64,000 nt of DNA from Phytoactinopolyspora limicola (GCF_011320225.1 NZ_JAAOEN010000001.1:62001-126000); one strand, 5' to 3'. Shown: positions 26,061 to 32,881, numbered from the stretch's first letter. Made by a program: numbers and translations. Notes: generated from the sequence alone by a model not told the origin.

Positions 26061-26253
26061 GGCGGAGTTCCTCGGGCACGGTGTCTTCGTGGGCCACGAT
26101 GGTGGCGCGTTTGCATTGCCCGCATGGTGTGACGTCCATCGTGAATCCGCTCATGAACGTGACCCGCCGTTCTGGCTGCGGGTCGCATACCTGAACGAGT
26201 CTTGGTTTCATGCAGTGAAGTTCGATGCTTTGCTTCGTGAGTCCGCCCCTCAT
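26053..26253 (-). CDS. Small Cys-containing phage protein
   Basis: 66-aa protein with VTPCGQCKRATIVAHED near the C terminus, a single CxxC that could bind metal with the upstream HC and CD residues. No family recognised. The 3' end overlaps the following DUF6221-like gene, so both belong to one leftward unit. The ATG at 26,253 lacks a clear RBS; an internal ATG (MKPRLVQ) is an alternative. Confidence 0.5.
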   Translation of the reverse strand: MRGGLTKQSIELHCMKPRLVQVCDPQPERRVTFMSGFTMDVTPCGQCKRATIVAHEDTVPEELRRD

Positions 26254-26291
26254 GCAGGGCCACGGTAACGGCGGAGTGTGAGATTAGCAAT

Positions 26292-26335
26292 AGCCGAAAA
26301 TAGTCTGATCGTTTTGGGCTAGACCATTTTCGGCT
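26292..26335. promoter_or_regulatory. Inverted repeat upstream of XRE regulator
   Basis: Two 15-nt arms, AGCCGAAAATAGTCT (26,292-26,306) and AGACCATTTTCGGCT (26,321-26,335), pair at 14 of 15 positions around a 14-nt centre. The region is much more AT-rich than its surroundings. It ends 14 bp before the regulator start at 26,350 and also lies upstream of the minus-strand gene at 26,253, so it could control both. Likely operator for the HTH protein. Confidence 0.6.
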
Positions 26336-26349
26336 GGTCCACTCGACCG

Positions 26350-26592
26350 GTGGCCCGTGACCCCGCAGCCGATGAGCGTCTCCGCTCGACGCTGCGCGAG
26401 CGGCGCCTAGAACTCGGATTGTCCCAGTTTCACCTGGCCAGACGGCTCGGAGGTGACGTCCGCCAAGAACTGATCAGCAAGATCGAGATCGGCGAGCGCC
26501 GCATCGACGTGTTCGAGCTGATCGCCATTGCCCGCGCGCTCGACACGACACTGGTTGAGGTGCTCGACCGCGCCGGCATCGACCACAGGTGA
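26350..26592 (+). CDS. XRE-family HTH regulator next to CRISPR array
   Basis: 80-aa protein, almost entirely an HTH_3 domain: RRLELGLSQFHLARRLGG is helix 1-2, ISKIEIGERRIDVFELIAIARAL is the recognition helix and following helices. It is one of few plus-strand genes in the early region and is read towards the CRISPR array, ending 72 bp before the first repeat. A 15-bp inverted repeat precedes it, suggesting autoregulation. It could be a lysogeny regulator or a regulator of the array region. Confidence 0.8.
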   Translation: MARDPAADERLRSTLRERRLELGLSQFHLARRLGGDVRQELISKIEIGERRIDVFELIAIARALDTTLVEVLDRAGIDHR

Positions 26593-26664
26593 CATGCGTG
26601 CGCCCCCGGACCCCACCTTGCGGCAACCTTCATGACGCCGGCCGCGCCAGCGACTTGCCGCCAT
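26593..26664. other. Short gap between XRE gene and array
   Basis: 72 bp with no reading frame of note and no further repeat. In the proposed transcription direction it is the trailer end of the array. Confidence 0.5.
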
Positions 26665-27283
26665 GTCGTGGACACCAGGCCTCCACGCGGGCATTGCGGC
26701 ACGACGGGACACCGAGTTCTGCGGCGCTCACATCAATCGTCGTAGATACCAGGCCTCTACGCGGGCATTGCGACCTGGTGGCCAACTGGTTCCCCGGTCA
26801 TATCGGGAGCAGTCGTAGATACCAAGCCTCTACGCGGGCATTGCGACTGCCGGCATCGCATCCTGGCCTGCTAGGAGAAGTCCGTCGTGGACACCAAGCC
26901 TCCACGCGGGCTTTGCGACACGATTCGCTGGTCCAGTTCGATCGACGCACTCTGGGTCGTAGATACCAAGCCTCCACGCGGGCATTGCGACGAGGTGTTC
27001 AAACGTGACGGCGAGTAGCACGGACTTGTCGTAGATACGAGGCCTCCACGCAGGCATTGCGACCGATGAGTGCGAGGCCGTCGTCGCCACACACGCCTAG
27101 TCGTAGATACCAAGCCTCTACGCGGGCATTGCGACCCCACGCTGCGCGCTCCGTGGTAACCACGAGGACGATGTCGTAGATACGAGGCCTCCACGCAGGC
27201 ATTGCGACGCCGAGTCCCTCTTCGACACAACCAAACCCACCGACAGTGTCGTAGATACGAGGCCTCCACGCAGGCATTGCGAC
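26665..27283 (-). CRISPR. Phage CRISPR array, 9 repeats and 8 spacers
   Basis: Nine 36-nt repeats start at 26665, 26739, 26812, 26884, 26956, 27028, 27100, 27173 and 27248. Spacers are 36-39 nt and all different. Plus-strand repeats read GTCGTAGATACC... to ...GCATTGCGAC with variants. On the minus strand each 3' half folds into a 6-bp stem, CGURGA with UCYACG. The stem varies in a pairing-preserving way: three repeats have A-U, two have G-C and four have G-U at the same position. The repeat farthest from cas12m (26,665) has a changed end, as expected for the trailer. The minus strand is therefore the likely crRNA strand, the same as cas12m. Confidence 0.95.
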
Positions 27284-27328
27284 CGCTCCCAGAATAAGAG
27301 CCACCTGGCCTGCATGTTCGCCCGCTCA
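27284..27328 (-). promoter_or_regulatory. Possible array promoter and leader
   Basis: On the minus strand TATTCT (complement of 27,291-27,296) lies seven bases before the first repeat, so transcription would begin almost exactly at the repeat edge. The -35 match 16-18 bp upstream is weak. The segment between cas operon and array would be the leader. Confidence 0.4.
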
Positions 27329-27355
27329 CCGCGAGCGGTCCCATTCCGCTCGCGG
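27329..27355 (-). terminator. Hairpin between cas operon and array
   Basis: Perfect 10-bp stem CCGCGAGCGG / CCGCTCGCGG with a TCCCATT loop, 22 bp after the stop of the last cas-operon gene. It could terminate or attenuate the operon before the array, or be part of the leader. Confidence 0.5.
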
Positions 27356-27376
27356 CAAGCGAACCGCATCGCATGG

Positions 27377-27928
27377 TCACGCATCGCTCTCATGCTGGTC
27401 AGGCTCGGTCGAGTGGTCCCCAGGAGTGGGCTCGTCAACCCAGTGCTCGCAGATCTCAGTGATCCGCTCCTGCCAGTCCGGGATATCGTCCAGGCAGTCG
27501 ACACCCTCGGTCTCAAGCAGCTTCTGCGCCGCCCGGTGACGCTCGGTGTCGCGAGCGAGTTCATCCCGGCGCGTCTCGTTCCACAGGATCCGAGCCTCAT
27601 GCTCGGACCATGATGCCTTGCCCCACTCGACCTTTCGACCGTCGCCGGTGCGGAATGACACCGACGACAGGCGCTCCCGCTCCGCAGCCGTCAGCCCGCC
27701 GGCATGCCGCTGGAACAGCGTGCGCCGCTCGTTGCGGCGGTCACGCTGGTACTCGATCGCCCGCGCTGACGTCGCCAGAATCGGCAGCAACAGCTCCGCG
27801 ATCGGAGCAGGGTTGTACTGCTCGGCCACGTCCCGAGCGGCCTCCTCTGGCGACATCCCCCGCTCCATCCGCAGCCGCAGTTGCGTGTGGATGCGCTCGT
27901 CGTCCACCTGGATGGTGATCTTGCTCAT
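27377..27928 (-). CDS. Cas12m-associated protein 2 (RHH-like N terminus)
   Basis: 183-aa protein of no recognised family between cas12m and the array. The start ATG overlaps the cas12m stop (ATGA) and has GGAGGG upstream, so the two are translationally coupled. The N terminus, SKITIQVDDERIHTQLRLRM then SPEEAARDVAEQ, has the strand-helix-helix pattern of ribbon-helix-helix DNA-binding proteins. The rest is highly charged and helical (QRDRRNERRTLFQRHAGGL, HEARILWNETRRDELARDTE) with an acidic C terminus. Could be an operon regulator or an effector partner; a role with Cas12m is inferred from position. Confidence 0.75.
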   Translation of the reverse strand: MSKITIQVDDERIHTQLRLRMERGMSPEEAARDVAEQYNPAPIAELLLPILATSARAIEYQRDRRNERRTLFQRHAGGLTAAERERLSSVSFRTGDGRKVEWGKASWSEHEARILWNETRRDELARDTERHRAAQKLLETEGVDCLDDIPDWQERITEICEHWVDEPTPGDHSTEPDQHESDA

Positions 27929-29628
27929 GCCGGTCCCTCCTCTGCGTACAGGACACTGATCCCGCGCCGCCGGGCGGCGTTCTCGATGGCCTGTCGTAGT
28001 TCACCTGGCGCGGCGAACGCAGCGAGCCGTCGTGCACCACGGGCACCATGTTTGTCCTCTGACGATACGTCAGGGACGCGTCGCGCTGCGGCGAGATCAG
28101 TCCCGTCGAGCGCGATCTCCGAGGCGACGTCACACAGCCACGCCGCCACTTTGCGGTAGGCGTCGCGCCGTTTGGCGACGAGCGCGTCGCGCTCATGAGC
28201 CTCAAACGTCCAGAGGTGACGATCTCGATGTCGCCACTGCTCCAGTTGCCCGGCGAGTTCGTGACCGGCCGGCCATTGCCGGGCGAGCCACACGAACTTT
28301 CGCGGGGCACGCCATTGAGCCACCACCGAGGCGCGCAGCGGCCCATCCTCGTCGCCCCTGGCCCACGGCGGCACCCCGACCTGCTGCCCGAGCGTCGGGT
28401 CCTCGGTCAGGGCGGCAATGACGGCCTCGCGCAGCGCCTCCATGCGGTCGTCACGGATCGACCGGATGTCGTCGTCGCGGCGCCACAGCGCCCGCCACGT
28501 GTCCGGAACGTGCACATCCGCGCTCCTGCCGGACACGCGGACCACATCGGCCAGGTCACGAGGCGCGGGTGGCAGCGCGACGCTCGCGGCGATCCGAGCG
28601 ACGAGGATCCCGGCCGCACTCGACTGGTTGGCGAGCCGAACGGCCGCGGTTGCCCGCCGCGTCTGCGGGACGTCCGGGTGCGGGAGCCGCACTGACACCG
28701 ACACGTGCAGCCGGTAGTGAGGTCCGACGCGCTCACGAGTGAGCTGCACGTCGGTGATGTCAGCGTCGGCGGGGATGAACCGGTGGACCCTAACGGGCAG
28801 GGTGAGGGTTCGTCCGCCGCCGAGAGCCATGGTGATGTCCCCGTCGCGGTCTTTCCCCCGCGGCCGGGGTGCGATCGCTGGATCGGCCCACGGTCGCAGC
28901 TGGAACACGCCGCGCCACTGGCCCTCGCCTGAGGCTATGAGCTCCGGGCTGCGTGCCGGATCGCCGGCCTGCCGTTGCAGCTGCACGGCGAGGGTGCCGG
29001 TGCCGTCCCACCGGTGGAACCGCAGCTCCGCCGCCTCGCCCCGTTTCCGTTTCGCCTCGACCTGCTGAACGGCAGTGTCGTGGCGAGCAACGACGTGGTT
29101 ATGCGTGGCCCAGTACAGGCCCCGTGCCTCCGGGTTGGAGGTGGCGCAGTAGACCCGGTACAGGTCTTTGATGGCCGCGCGCCGCTCGGTCTGCAATGCG
29201 GCGAACCTCGCCTGCATCGCCGGCCAGTGTTCCTGCCTGGCCGCGGCCAGGTCCTCACGGGCGGCCTTACGTCGCGCCCGTAGGTCTCGCAGCTCGTCCC
29301 GCAGGGCGCCGCTGATCTTGGTGGAGCGTAGCCGCTGCCGTTCGCCCCTGGCGCGTTCCTCGGCCTCGTCGACCGCGGTTTTCGCCGTGTCGACCGCGGC
29401 CTGCGCTGCCGCGATCTGCGGGTGCTCCATCCACACGCGTGCTTTCGCGTCGGCGTGGTCACGCTCGATGCGGACCAGGTCGTTGCGGAGCTCGTGCGCG
29501 AGTCGCAGCTGTCCCATCGCCTCCGCGGGAAGATACCCGTTGTCGCGGGCACCGTCGACGCCGACTCCGACCGAGCGCACCCGGTACTGGTAGACGACGA
29601 CCTGGCCGTCGAACGTCGATCGCTTCAC
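27925..29628 (-). CDS. cas12m: Cas12m-like (type V-M) effector, truncated RuvC
   Basis: 567-aa CRISPR effector. It resembles the ~596-aa Cas12m proteins throughout: QLRLAHELRNDLV (40-52), a coiled-coil REC region (55-150), YRVYCATSNPEARGLYWATHN (158-177), FHRWDGTGTLAVQLQRQAG (204-222) and LPVRVHRFIPADADIT (277-292). At RuvC-I the catalytic position is Arg331 (AAVRLANQ). RuvC-II keeps an Asp (508, IALDGTDL). The chain ends at YAEEGPA where Cas12m normally continues about 50 residues into a zinc ribbon and RuvC-III; both are absent. It should bind RNA-guided DNA targets without cutting. GTG 29,628 is chosen because it follows the upstream stop by seven bases. Confidence 0.88.
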   Translation of the reverse strand: MKRSTFDGQVVVYQYRVRSVGVGVDGARDNGYLPAEAMGQLRLAHELRNDLVRIERDHADAKARVWMEHPQIAAAQAAVDTAKTAVDEAEERARGERQRLRSTKISGALRDELRDLRARRKAAREDLAAARQEHWPAMQARFAALQTERRAAIKDLYRVYCATSNPEARGLYWATHNHVVARHDTAVQQVEAKRKRGEAAELRFHRWDGTGTLAVQLQRQAGDPARSPELIASGEGQWRGVFQLRPWADPAIAPRPRGKDRDGDITMALGGGRTLTLPVRVHRFIPADADITDVQLTRERVGPHYRLHVSVSVRLPHPDVPQTRRATAAVRLANQSSAAGILVARIAASVALPPAPRDLADVVRVSGRSADVHVPDTWRALWRRDDDIRSIRDDRMEALREAVIAALTEDPTLGQQVGVPPWARGDEDGPLRASVVAQWRAPRKFVWLARQWPAGHELAGQLEQWRHRDRHLWTFEAHERDALVAKRRDAYRKVAAWLCDVASEIALDGTDLAAARRVPDVSSEDKHGARGARRLAAFAAPGELRQAIENAARRRGISVLYAEEGPA

Positions 29629-29635
29629 GGGCTCA

Positions 29636-30130
29636 TCACTCTCCGGTGTCGAGGATGGTGAGCCCGGCCGCGCGGAACGACTCGGGGCCGTTGTCGCTGC
29701 CGGAGTGGGTCGCCCACCAGCGTGACAGGGCGTCGCGCACGGCGAGGTCACCGGCCGGGCCGAGCGACGCGAGGCGCTTGAGGAGATGCTCCTCGTCGAT
29801 GCCGAATTGCGCGGCGTACGACGACACAGCACCGCCGGTCGGGTCGGCCTCACGGGCCAGTCGGAACGCATCCGACACCTCGGCGTGCAGCAGCTGTCCG
29901 ATGGCGTGGGTGGCCATCGTGCCCGAGCTGATCGCGGCCAGGCATTGCGCCTCGGCCGCGGTCAGCGGCAGACGCCGCGCCTCGACGGCCATCAGCCCCT
30001 GGAGGGTGGTGAGGTCGGCGCGGATCTGCTGCGGGGTCGACCCCGCAGCGTAGCGCGCCGCGCGGTCGTCCAACCACGCCTTGGTGGCCGCGTCGACGCG
30101 GATCTGGATCTGGATCTGGGTCTGTGTCAT
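29636..30130 (-). CDS. Cas12m-associated protein 1 (RHH-like N terminus)
   Basis: 164-aa protein immediately upstream of cas12m (7-bp gap). ATG 30,130 has GGGAGAGG about nine bases upstream. The N terminus, TQIQIQIRVDAATKAWLDDR followed by STPQQIRADLTTLQGLM, has a beta strand plus two helices as in ribbon-helix-helix proteins, similar in layout to the protein on the other side of cas12m. The C-terminal two thirds are helical (LTAAEAQCLAAISSG, EEHLLKRLASLGPAGDL, DALSRWWATH). No family recognised. Position suggests regulation of, or partnership with, the effector. Confidence 0.7.
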   Translation of the reverse strand: MTQTQIQIQIRVDAATKAWLDDRAARYAAGSTPQQIRADLTTLQGLMAVEARRLPLTAAEAQCLAAISSGTMATHAIGQLLHAEVSDAFRLAREADPTGGAVSSYAAQFGIDEEHLLKRLASLGPAGDLAVRDALSRWWATHSGSDNGPESFRAAGLTILDTGE

Positions 30131-30168
30131 TGTTTCTGCCTCTCCCTGTTGATCAAGGGCTGTGGCGG

Positions 30169-30726
30169 TCAGTAGCTCGACCACTCGCCCACATCGAGCC
30201 GTTCACTCTGGATCCGACGCCACTCGTCGACCGCGGCGCGCTGCGCCGCGGTCAGCTCGATGTCGGCCAGTGTCGCCTCGGCCGGATCCGGGTCGGATCC
30301 GGCGGCGTCGTCGATGTACTGCGGGTAGTGGGTGGCCTCAATGGCGATGAGACCGCGAGCGTGGCCCCGCAGGGAGATGCCCCTACCGGTCTCCTCGTCG
30401 TAGTCCTGGACGTCCTCGGCCAGAACGCTCGGATCGACAAGGATCGCCTCGACCGCGCGCCGCAGCCGGCGCACGCACCATGCGCGGTCGTCGGCGGCGA
30501 GCAGAGCGGACGCCTGACGGTGGATCTGCTCGGCGACCTCCTCAGGGGTCTCGTCCTCCCCGACGGATCGGTCCAGGTCGCCGGCCATGTCGGGGAGAAC
30601 GTCCCCACAGGCGCACTGGTGGTGATGCAGCGGTGCGGTGGAGATCGCGCCGTGCGTCTCGTGGCCGCGTCGGTTCGGCAGCTCGACGGCGACGTAGAGC
30701 TGGCCGCCTCGTTCATATGTGATCAT
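30169..30726 (-). CDS. Hypothetical phage protein upstream of cas operon
   Basis: 185-aa acidic protein, unknown family. It starts MITYERGGQLYVAVELPNRR, has a possible metal site HHHQCACGD (about 35-43), and a helical rest rich in Asp/Glu. It precedes the cas12m operon by 38 bp in the same direction and follows the next gene by 15 bp, so it may be cotranscribed with cas12m. Nothing in it points to a CRISPR role. Confidence 0.6.
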   Translation of the reverse strand: MITYERGGQLYVAVELPNRRGHETHGAISTAPLHHHQCACGDVLPDMAGDLDRSVGEDETPEEVAEQIHRQASALLAADDRAWCVRRLRRAVEAILVDPSVLAEDVQDYDEETGRGISLRGHARGLIAIEATHYPQYIDDAAGSDPDPAEATLADIELTAAQRAAVDEWRRIQSERLDVGEWSSY

Positions 30727-30741
30727 GGCGAGTCCCGTCGC

Positions 30742-31140
30742 TCACGCCCCGGCCAGTTCTGGCCAGGGGTGTCGATCACCGATCTGTCGTTGCGTGTCAA
30801 CGGCCGCGAGACTAAAGGCTTGCCCCCAGGGCTCTCCCCTGTCCTGCCATGTTTGCAGGTGGCAGAGAAAAATTTTCGCCCATCCATCAATTGCATCCGC
30901 CGGTAAATCGAGTCGGTTCCCTATTGCCTGGCCGTTGCGTCGCACGACGACATTTATGGGTATGCCATGTGCGACCAGGATGAGTCCCACCAGGCAGGAT
31001 GGAGCTCCGCGATGAATATAAACGCATTCTATTCGACAATTCGGCGACCGATAAACGAAGTCTTCTTTACCTGCGATGACCTCTTCGGTCAGCGCAACTG
31101 CGCGCTCCAGAGAAAGCGTCGGGAGGGTGGTCGGGTGCAT
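30742..31140 (-). CDS. Hypothetical phage protein, lower-GC segment
   Basis: 132-aa protein of a type seen in several actinophages: AGKEDFVYRSPNCRIECVYIHRGAPSCLVGLILVAHG, then NRLDLPADAIDGWAKIFLCHLQTWQD. Parts of the gene (about 30,850-31,080) are clearly more AT-rich than the rest of the prophage, suggesting separate acquisition. It lies two bases before the next gene and upstream of the cas unit. Function unknown. Confidence 0.6.
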   Translation of the reverse strand: MHPTTLPTLSLERAVALTEEVIAGKEDFVYRSPNCRIECVYIHRGAPSCLVGLILVAHGIPINVVVRRNGQAIGNRLDLPADAIDGWAKIFLCHLQTWQDRGEPWGQAFSLAAVDTQRQIGDRHPWPELAGA

Positions 31141-31142
31141 CG

Positions 31143-31538
31143 TTACTCCTCGTACGGCGTGACCGACACGATGTCGGTCGGTCGGATAAGAATGGGGGCG
31201 CCAATGGCGTTTGCATCGTGGTCAGGCGAGCCGGTCGGCTCACCCGCCAGCTCCACAAGGACGAGCGGGCCGTCGTCCATCTCCCGGTCTCGGAAGTACG
31301 CGGCCAGATCCGATACGGTCTCACAGGCGCTCACGCCTGGCCGGGGTCCGGCCACGTCGACGAGTCCGCAGGACGGGCAGTCGCCCATCCCGTCGACCCG
31401 ATCGGTGTAAACGTCGGTACCGCACGACGGGCACGCGGCCATCATCGCGCCGTCGACCCATGGACTGGAGTGTCGCTCCGGGTCGAGCAGCTGGGACAGG
31501 TCGCGACTGGCGCTGTCTAGCCGGTAGAAGCTTCCCAT
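31143..31538 (-). CDS. Zinc-ribbon phage protein
   Basis: 131 residues starting MGSFYRLDSASRDLSQLLD. Two CPSCG motifs about 20 residues apart (CPSCGTDVYTDRVDGMGDCP) form a classic zinc ribbon. The C-terminal half ends in GAPILIRPTDIVSVTPYEE. ATG 31,538 is chosen because GGGAGAGGA sits just upstream; the longer frame has a Pro-rich, unlikely extension. This RBS lies inside a potential hairpin (see 31,539-31,598). Function unknown. Confidence 0.7.
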   Translation of the reverse strand: MGSFYRLDSASRDLSQLLDPERHSSPWVDGAMMAACPSCGTDVYTDRVDGMGDCPSCGLVDVAGPRPGVSACETVSDLAAYFRDREMDDGPLVLVELAGEPTGSPDHDANAIGAPILIRPTDIVSVTPYEE

Positions 31539-31598
31539 GGTCCTCTCCCTATGATGTGGGGAGAGGACCGGCCAAATACGCCTTGGCCGGTCCTCACC
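31539..31598 (-). promoter_or_regulatory. Double-hairpin leader element, copy 1
   Basis: Hairpin 1 is a perfect 13-bp stem, GAGGACCGGCCAA (31,563-31,575) with TTGGCCGGTCCTC (31,583-31,595), loop ATACGCC. Hairpin 2 on the minus strand pairs CCTCTCCC with GGGAGAGG and would bury the RBS of the gene starting at 31,538. Hairpin 1 recurs at 34,716-34,750 with the same loop. No U-tract follows, so it may be regulatory rather than a plain terminator. Confidence 0.6.
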
Positions 31599-31602
31599 TT
31601 CG

Positions 31603-32067
31603 TCAGGCCCGAACCACTCGGGCAGCGGTACGGGCGCCGCTGCCGGTCCAGTCGCCGACGACGGTCCACCCCTCGCCACTCAGTGCGTCGGCCGCGCCGC
31701 GTGCCCACTCGTCGGGGTCGTCGTTCGCGGGGATCCGGACCGCTCCGAGGCTCACCTCGGACGGGTCGGGCCACGCCGCTCCGAGGCTGCCGGGGATGAC
31801 GTACGCGGCGGTGTGGCCGCTGTCGTCGATGTCCTCGACGTCGGTGACGACGACGAAGACGTCCTTGGCCTGCCGCTGCACGGCGGCCCAGAACCCGTCT
31901 TCGTCGACGGTTTGCACGAAGCCGCCGGCCTCCGCGTCGTACTCGTGGGTGGCGCGGAAGATCGCGTCGAGGTCGTATTCGTCGCGGTGGGCGGTGTCGG
32001 TGCCGCCGGCTTCGATGGCAGTGGCGATCGCCTCAATGGCGTCGAGGTTGGTGGTGTAGGTGGTCAT
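31603..32067 (-). CDS. Hypothetical acidic phage protein
   Basis: 154 residues, acidic: MTTYTTNLDAIEAIATAIE at the start, DEYDLDAIFRATHEYD, a hydrophobic KDVFVVVTDVEDID strand and ANDDPDEWARGAADALSGEGW near the end. The pattern recalls small hypothetical early proteins of Streptomyces phages; no function is known. It follows the GNAT-like gene by three bases and its stop abuts the double-hairpin element. Confidence 0.6.
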   Translation of the reverse strand: MTTYTTNLDAIEAIATAIEAGGTDTAHRDEYDLDAIFRATHEYDAEAGGFVQTVDEDGFWAAVQRQAKDVFVVVTDVEDIDDSGHTAAYVIPGSLGAAWPDPSEVSLGAVRIPANDDPDEWARGAADALSGEGWTVVGDWTGSGARTAARVVRA

Positions 32068-32070
32068 GGC

Positions 32071-32382
32071 TCACTCCTCGCAGCATCCGTGGATGCACTC
32101 GATGGTGTCGCCGCCGACGGCCTCGGCGAAGGCGTTGCCCTCGGGGCTGCGGTGGGCGACGGGGGCGTGGTGGATGTCCATCGTGACGGTGGCGGTCTCG
32201 TAGAGTGCGCGGGCCAGGCCCTCGCCGCGGCGGTCTTCGCGGACCTCGATGTTCATGATCTCGTGGTTCTCGACGGAGACGTACAGCTCGGCGGCGATGC
32301 CGTCGGTGTCGGCGATTTCCCAGATGTGGTTCTCGGTGCCGTCGCCGTAGTAGTCGCCGGTCCGGGTGATGATGCTTTCCAT
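32071..32382 (-). CDS. Small GNAT-like phage protein
   Basis: 103 residues. NIEVREDRRGEGLARALYETA (about 45-65) resembles the acetyl-CoA binding loop of GNAT acetyltransferases (R-x-x-G-x-G/A pattern), but the protein is shorter than a full GNAT domain and ends in a Cys pair (IHGCCEE), so it may be a reduced or non-catalytic form. GGGAGGGCGAC precedes the ATG. It is the first gene behind the promoter cassette at 32,391. Confidence 0.55.
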   Translation of the reverse strand: MESIITRTGDYYGDGTENHIWEIADTDGIAAELYVSVENHEIMNIEVREDRRGEGLARALYETATVTMDIHHAPVAHRSPEGNAFAEAVGGDTIECIHGCCEE

Positions 32383-32390
32383 GTCGCCCT

Positions 32391-32458
32391 CCCTTTGTCT
32401 TGATATCTCTATTCTACCACACTGGTAGCTAGAGTCAACAGAACGGTAGGTCCGTTAT
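32391..32458 (-). promoter_or_regulatory. Promoter/operator cassette, copy 1
   Basis: Minus-strand promoter TTGACT (complement of 32,433-32,438), 16-bp spacer, TAGAAT (complement of 32,411-32,416). The palindrome CTACCACACTGGTAG (32,414-32,428) overlaps the spacer and -10. A 68-bp near-identical copy lies at 32,882-32,949. The transcript would start near 32,404 and lead into the GNAT-like gene with GGGAGG as RBS. Confidence 0.8.
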
Positions 32459-32476
32459 GAACCCGCAATGCAGTCC

Positions 32477-32872
32477 TCAGGCGAAGCTGCGCTCGTAGGC
32501 GGGGCCCGCTGCGCAGCGCGGGCAGCACAGCCCGAGGATGCCGGACGAGTCGCGGCACTCCTGGAGGTTGCGGCGCGGCTGGTCGCACTCGTCGCAGATC
32601 CCGCCCTTACCCTCGCGGCGGTTGTCCCGCTGGCGGGCCACGGGTGCGGCGGCACGGGGCGCCCGGCTCGGGCGCTCGATGTATCCGTAGACCATGTCAA
32701 CGCCGTCAACCTTGAACGGGCGGCCGACGGTCTCGATGATCACCGTCTGCACCTGGCCGGATCGCTTGGTGACCCGCACCGAGGTGCGGGGCCTGACGAT
32801 ACTGGCCGGGCCGAAGGCGACCCATTCGCCGGACTTGGTCTTGCGGAATGTGGTCCGCGTTGTGGTGTTCAT
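32477..32872 (-). CDS. Zinc-finger phage protein
   Basis: 131 residues: an SH3-like N-terminal part (KTKSGEWVAFGP, SVRVTKRSGQVQTVIIETVG, VDGVDMVYGYIER) and a C-terminal zinc finger with CDECDQPRRNLQEC and CCPRCAAGP. This combination is seen in short Streptomyces phage and actinobacterial proteins of unknown function. It is bracketed by the two copies of the 68-bp promoter cassette, so the gene plus one cassette may have been inserted or duplicated as a unit. Confidence 0.7.
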   Translation of the reverse strand: MNTTTRTTFRKTKSGEWVAFGPASIVRPRTSVRVTKRSGQVQTVIIETVGRPFKVDGVDMVYGYIERPSRAPRAAAPVARQRDNRREGKGGICDECDQPRRNLQECRDSSGILGLCCPRCAAGPAYERSFA

Positions 32873-32881
32873 TTCGGCCCT

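Noticed and set aside
26701-27247. Spacers matching the prophage or host in this window
   Set aside because: By eye I found only short chance matches of about 11 bases (for example part of spacer 4 near 20,333 and part of spacer 5 near 7027). None is long enough to be a target. A real search is needed.
27925-29871. The long open frame could be a TnpB/IscB-like transposon protein rather than Cas12
   Set aside because: No transposase, no transposon ends and no omega-RNA-like structure are visible. A clear CRISPR array lies next to it, and the sequence follows Cas12m block by block. The frame upstream of 29,628 is non-coding Arg/Ser-rich read-through.
30169-32067. Anti-CRISPR genes among the small early proteins
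   Set aside because: Size and location would fit, but none matches an anti-CRISPR family I know, so I leave them as hypothetical.
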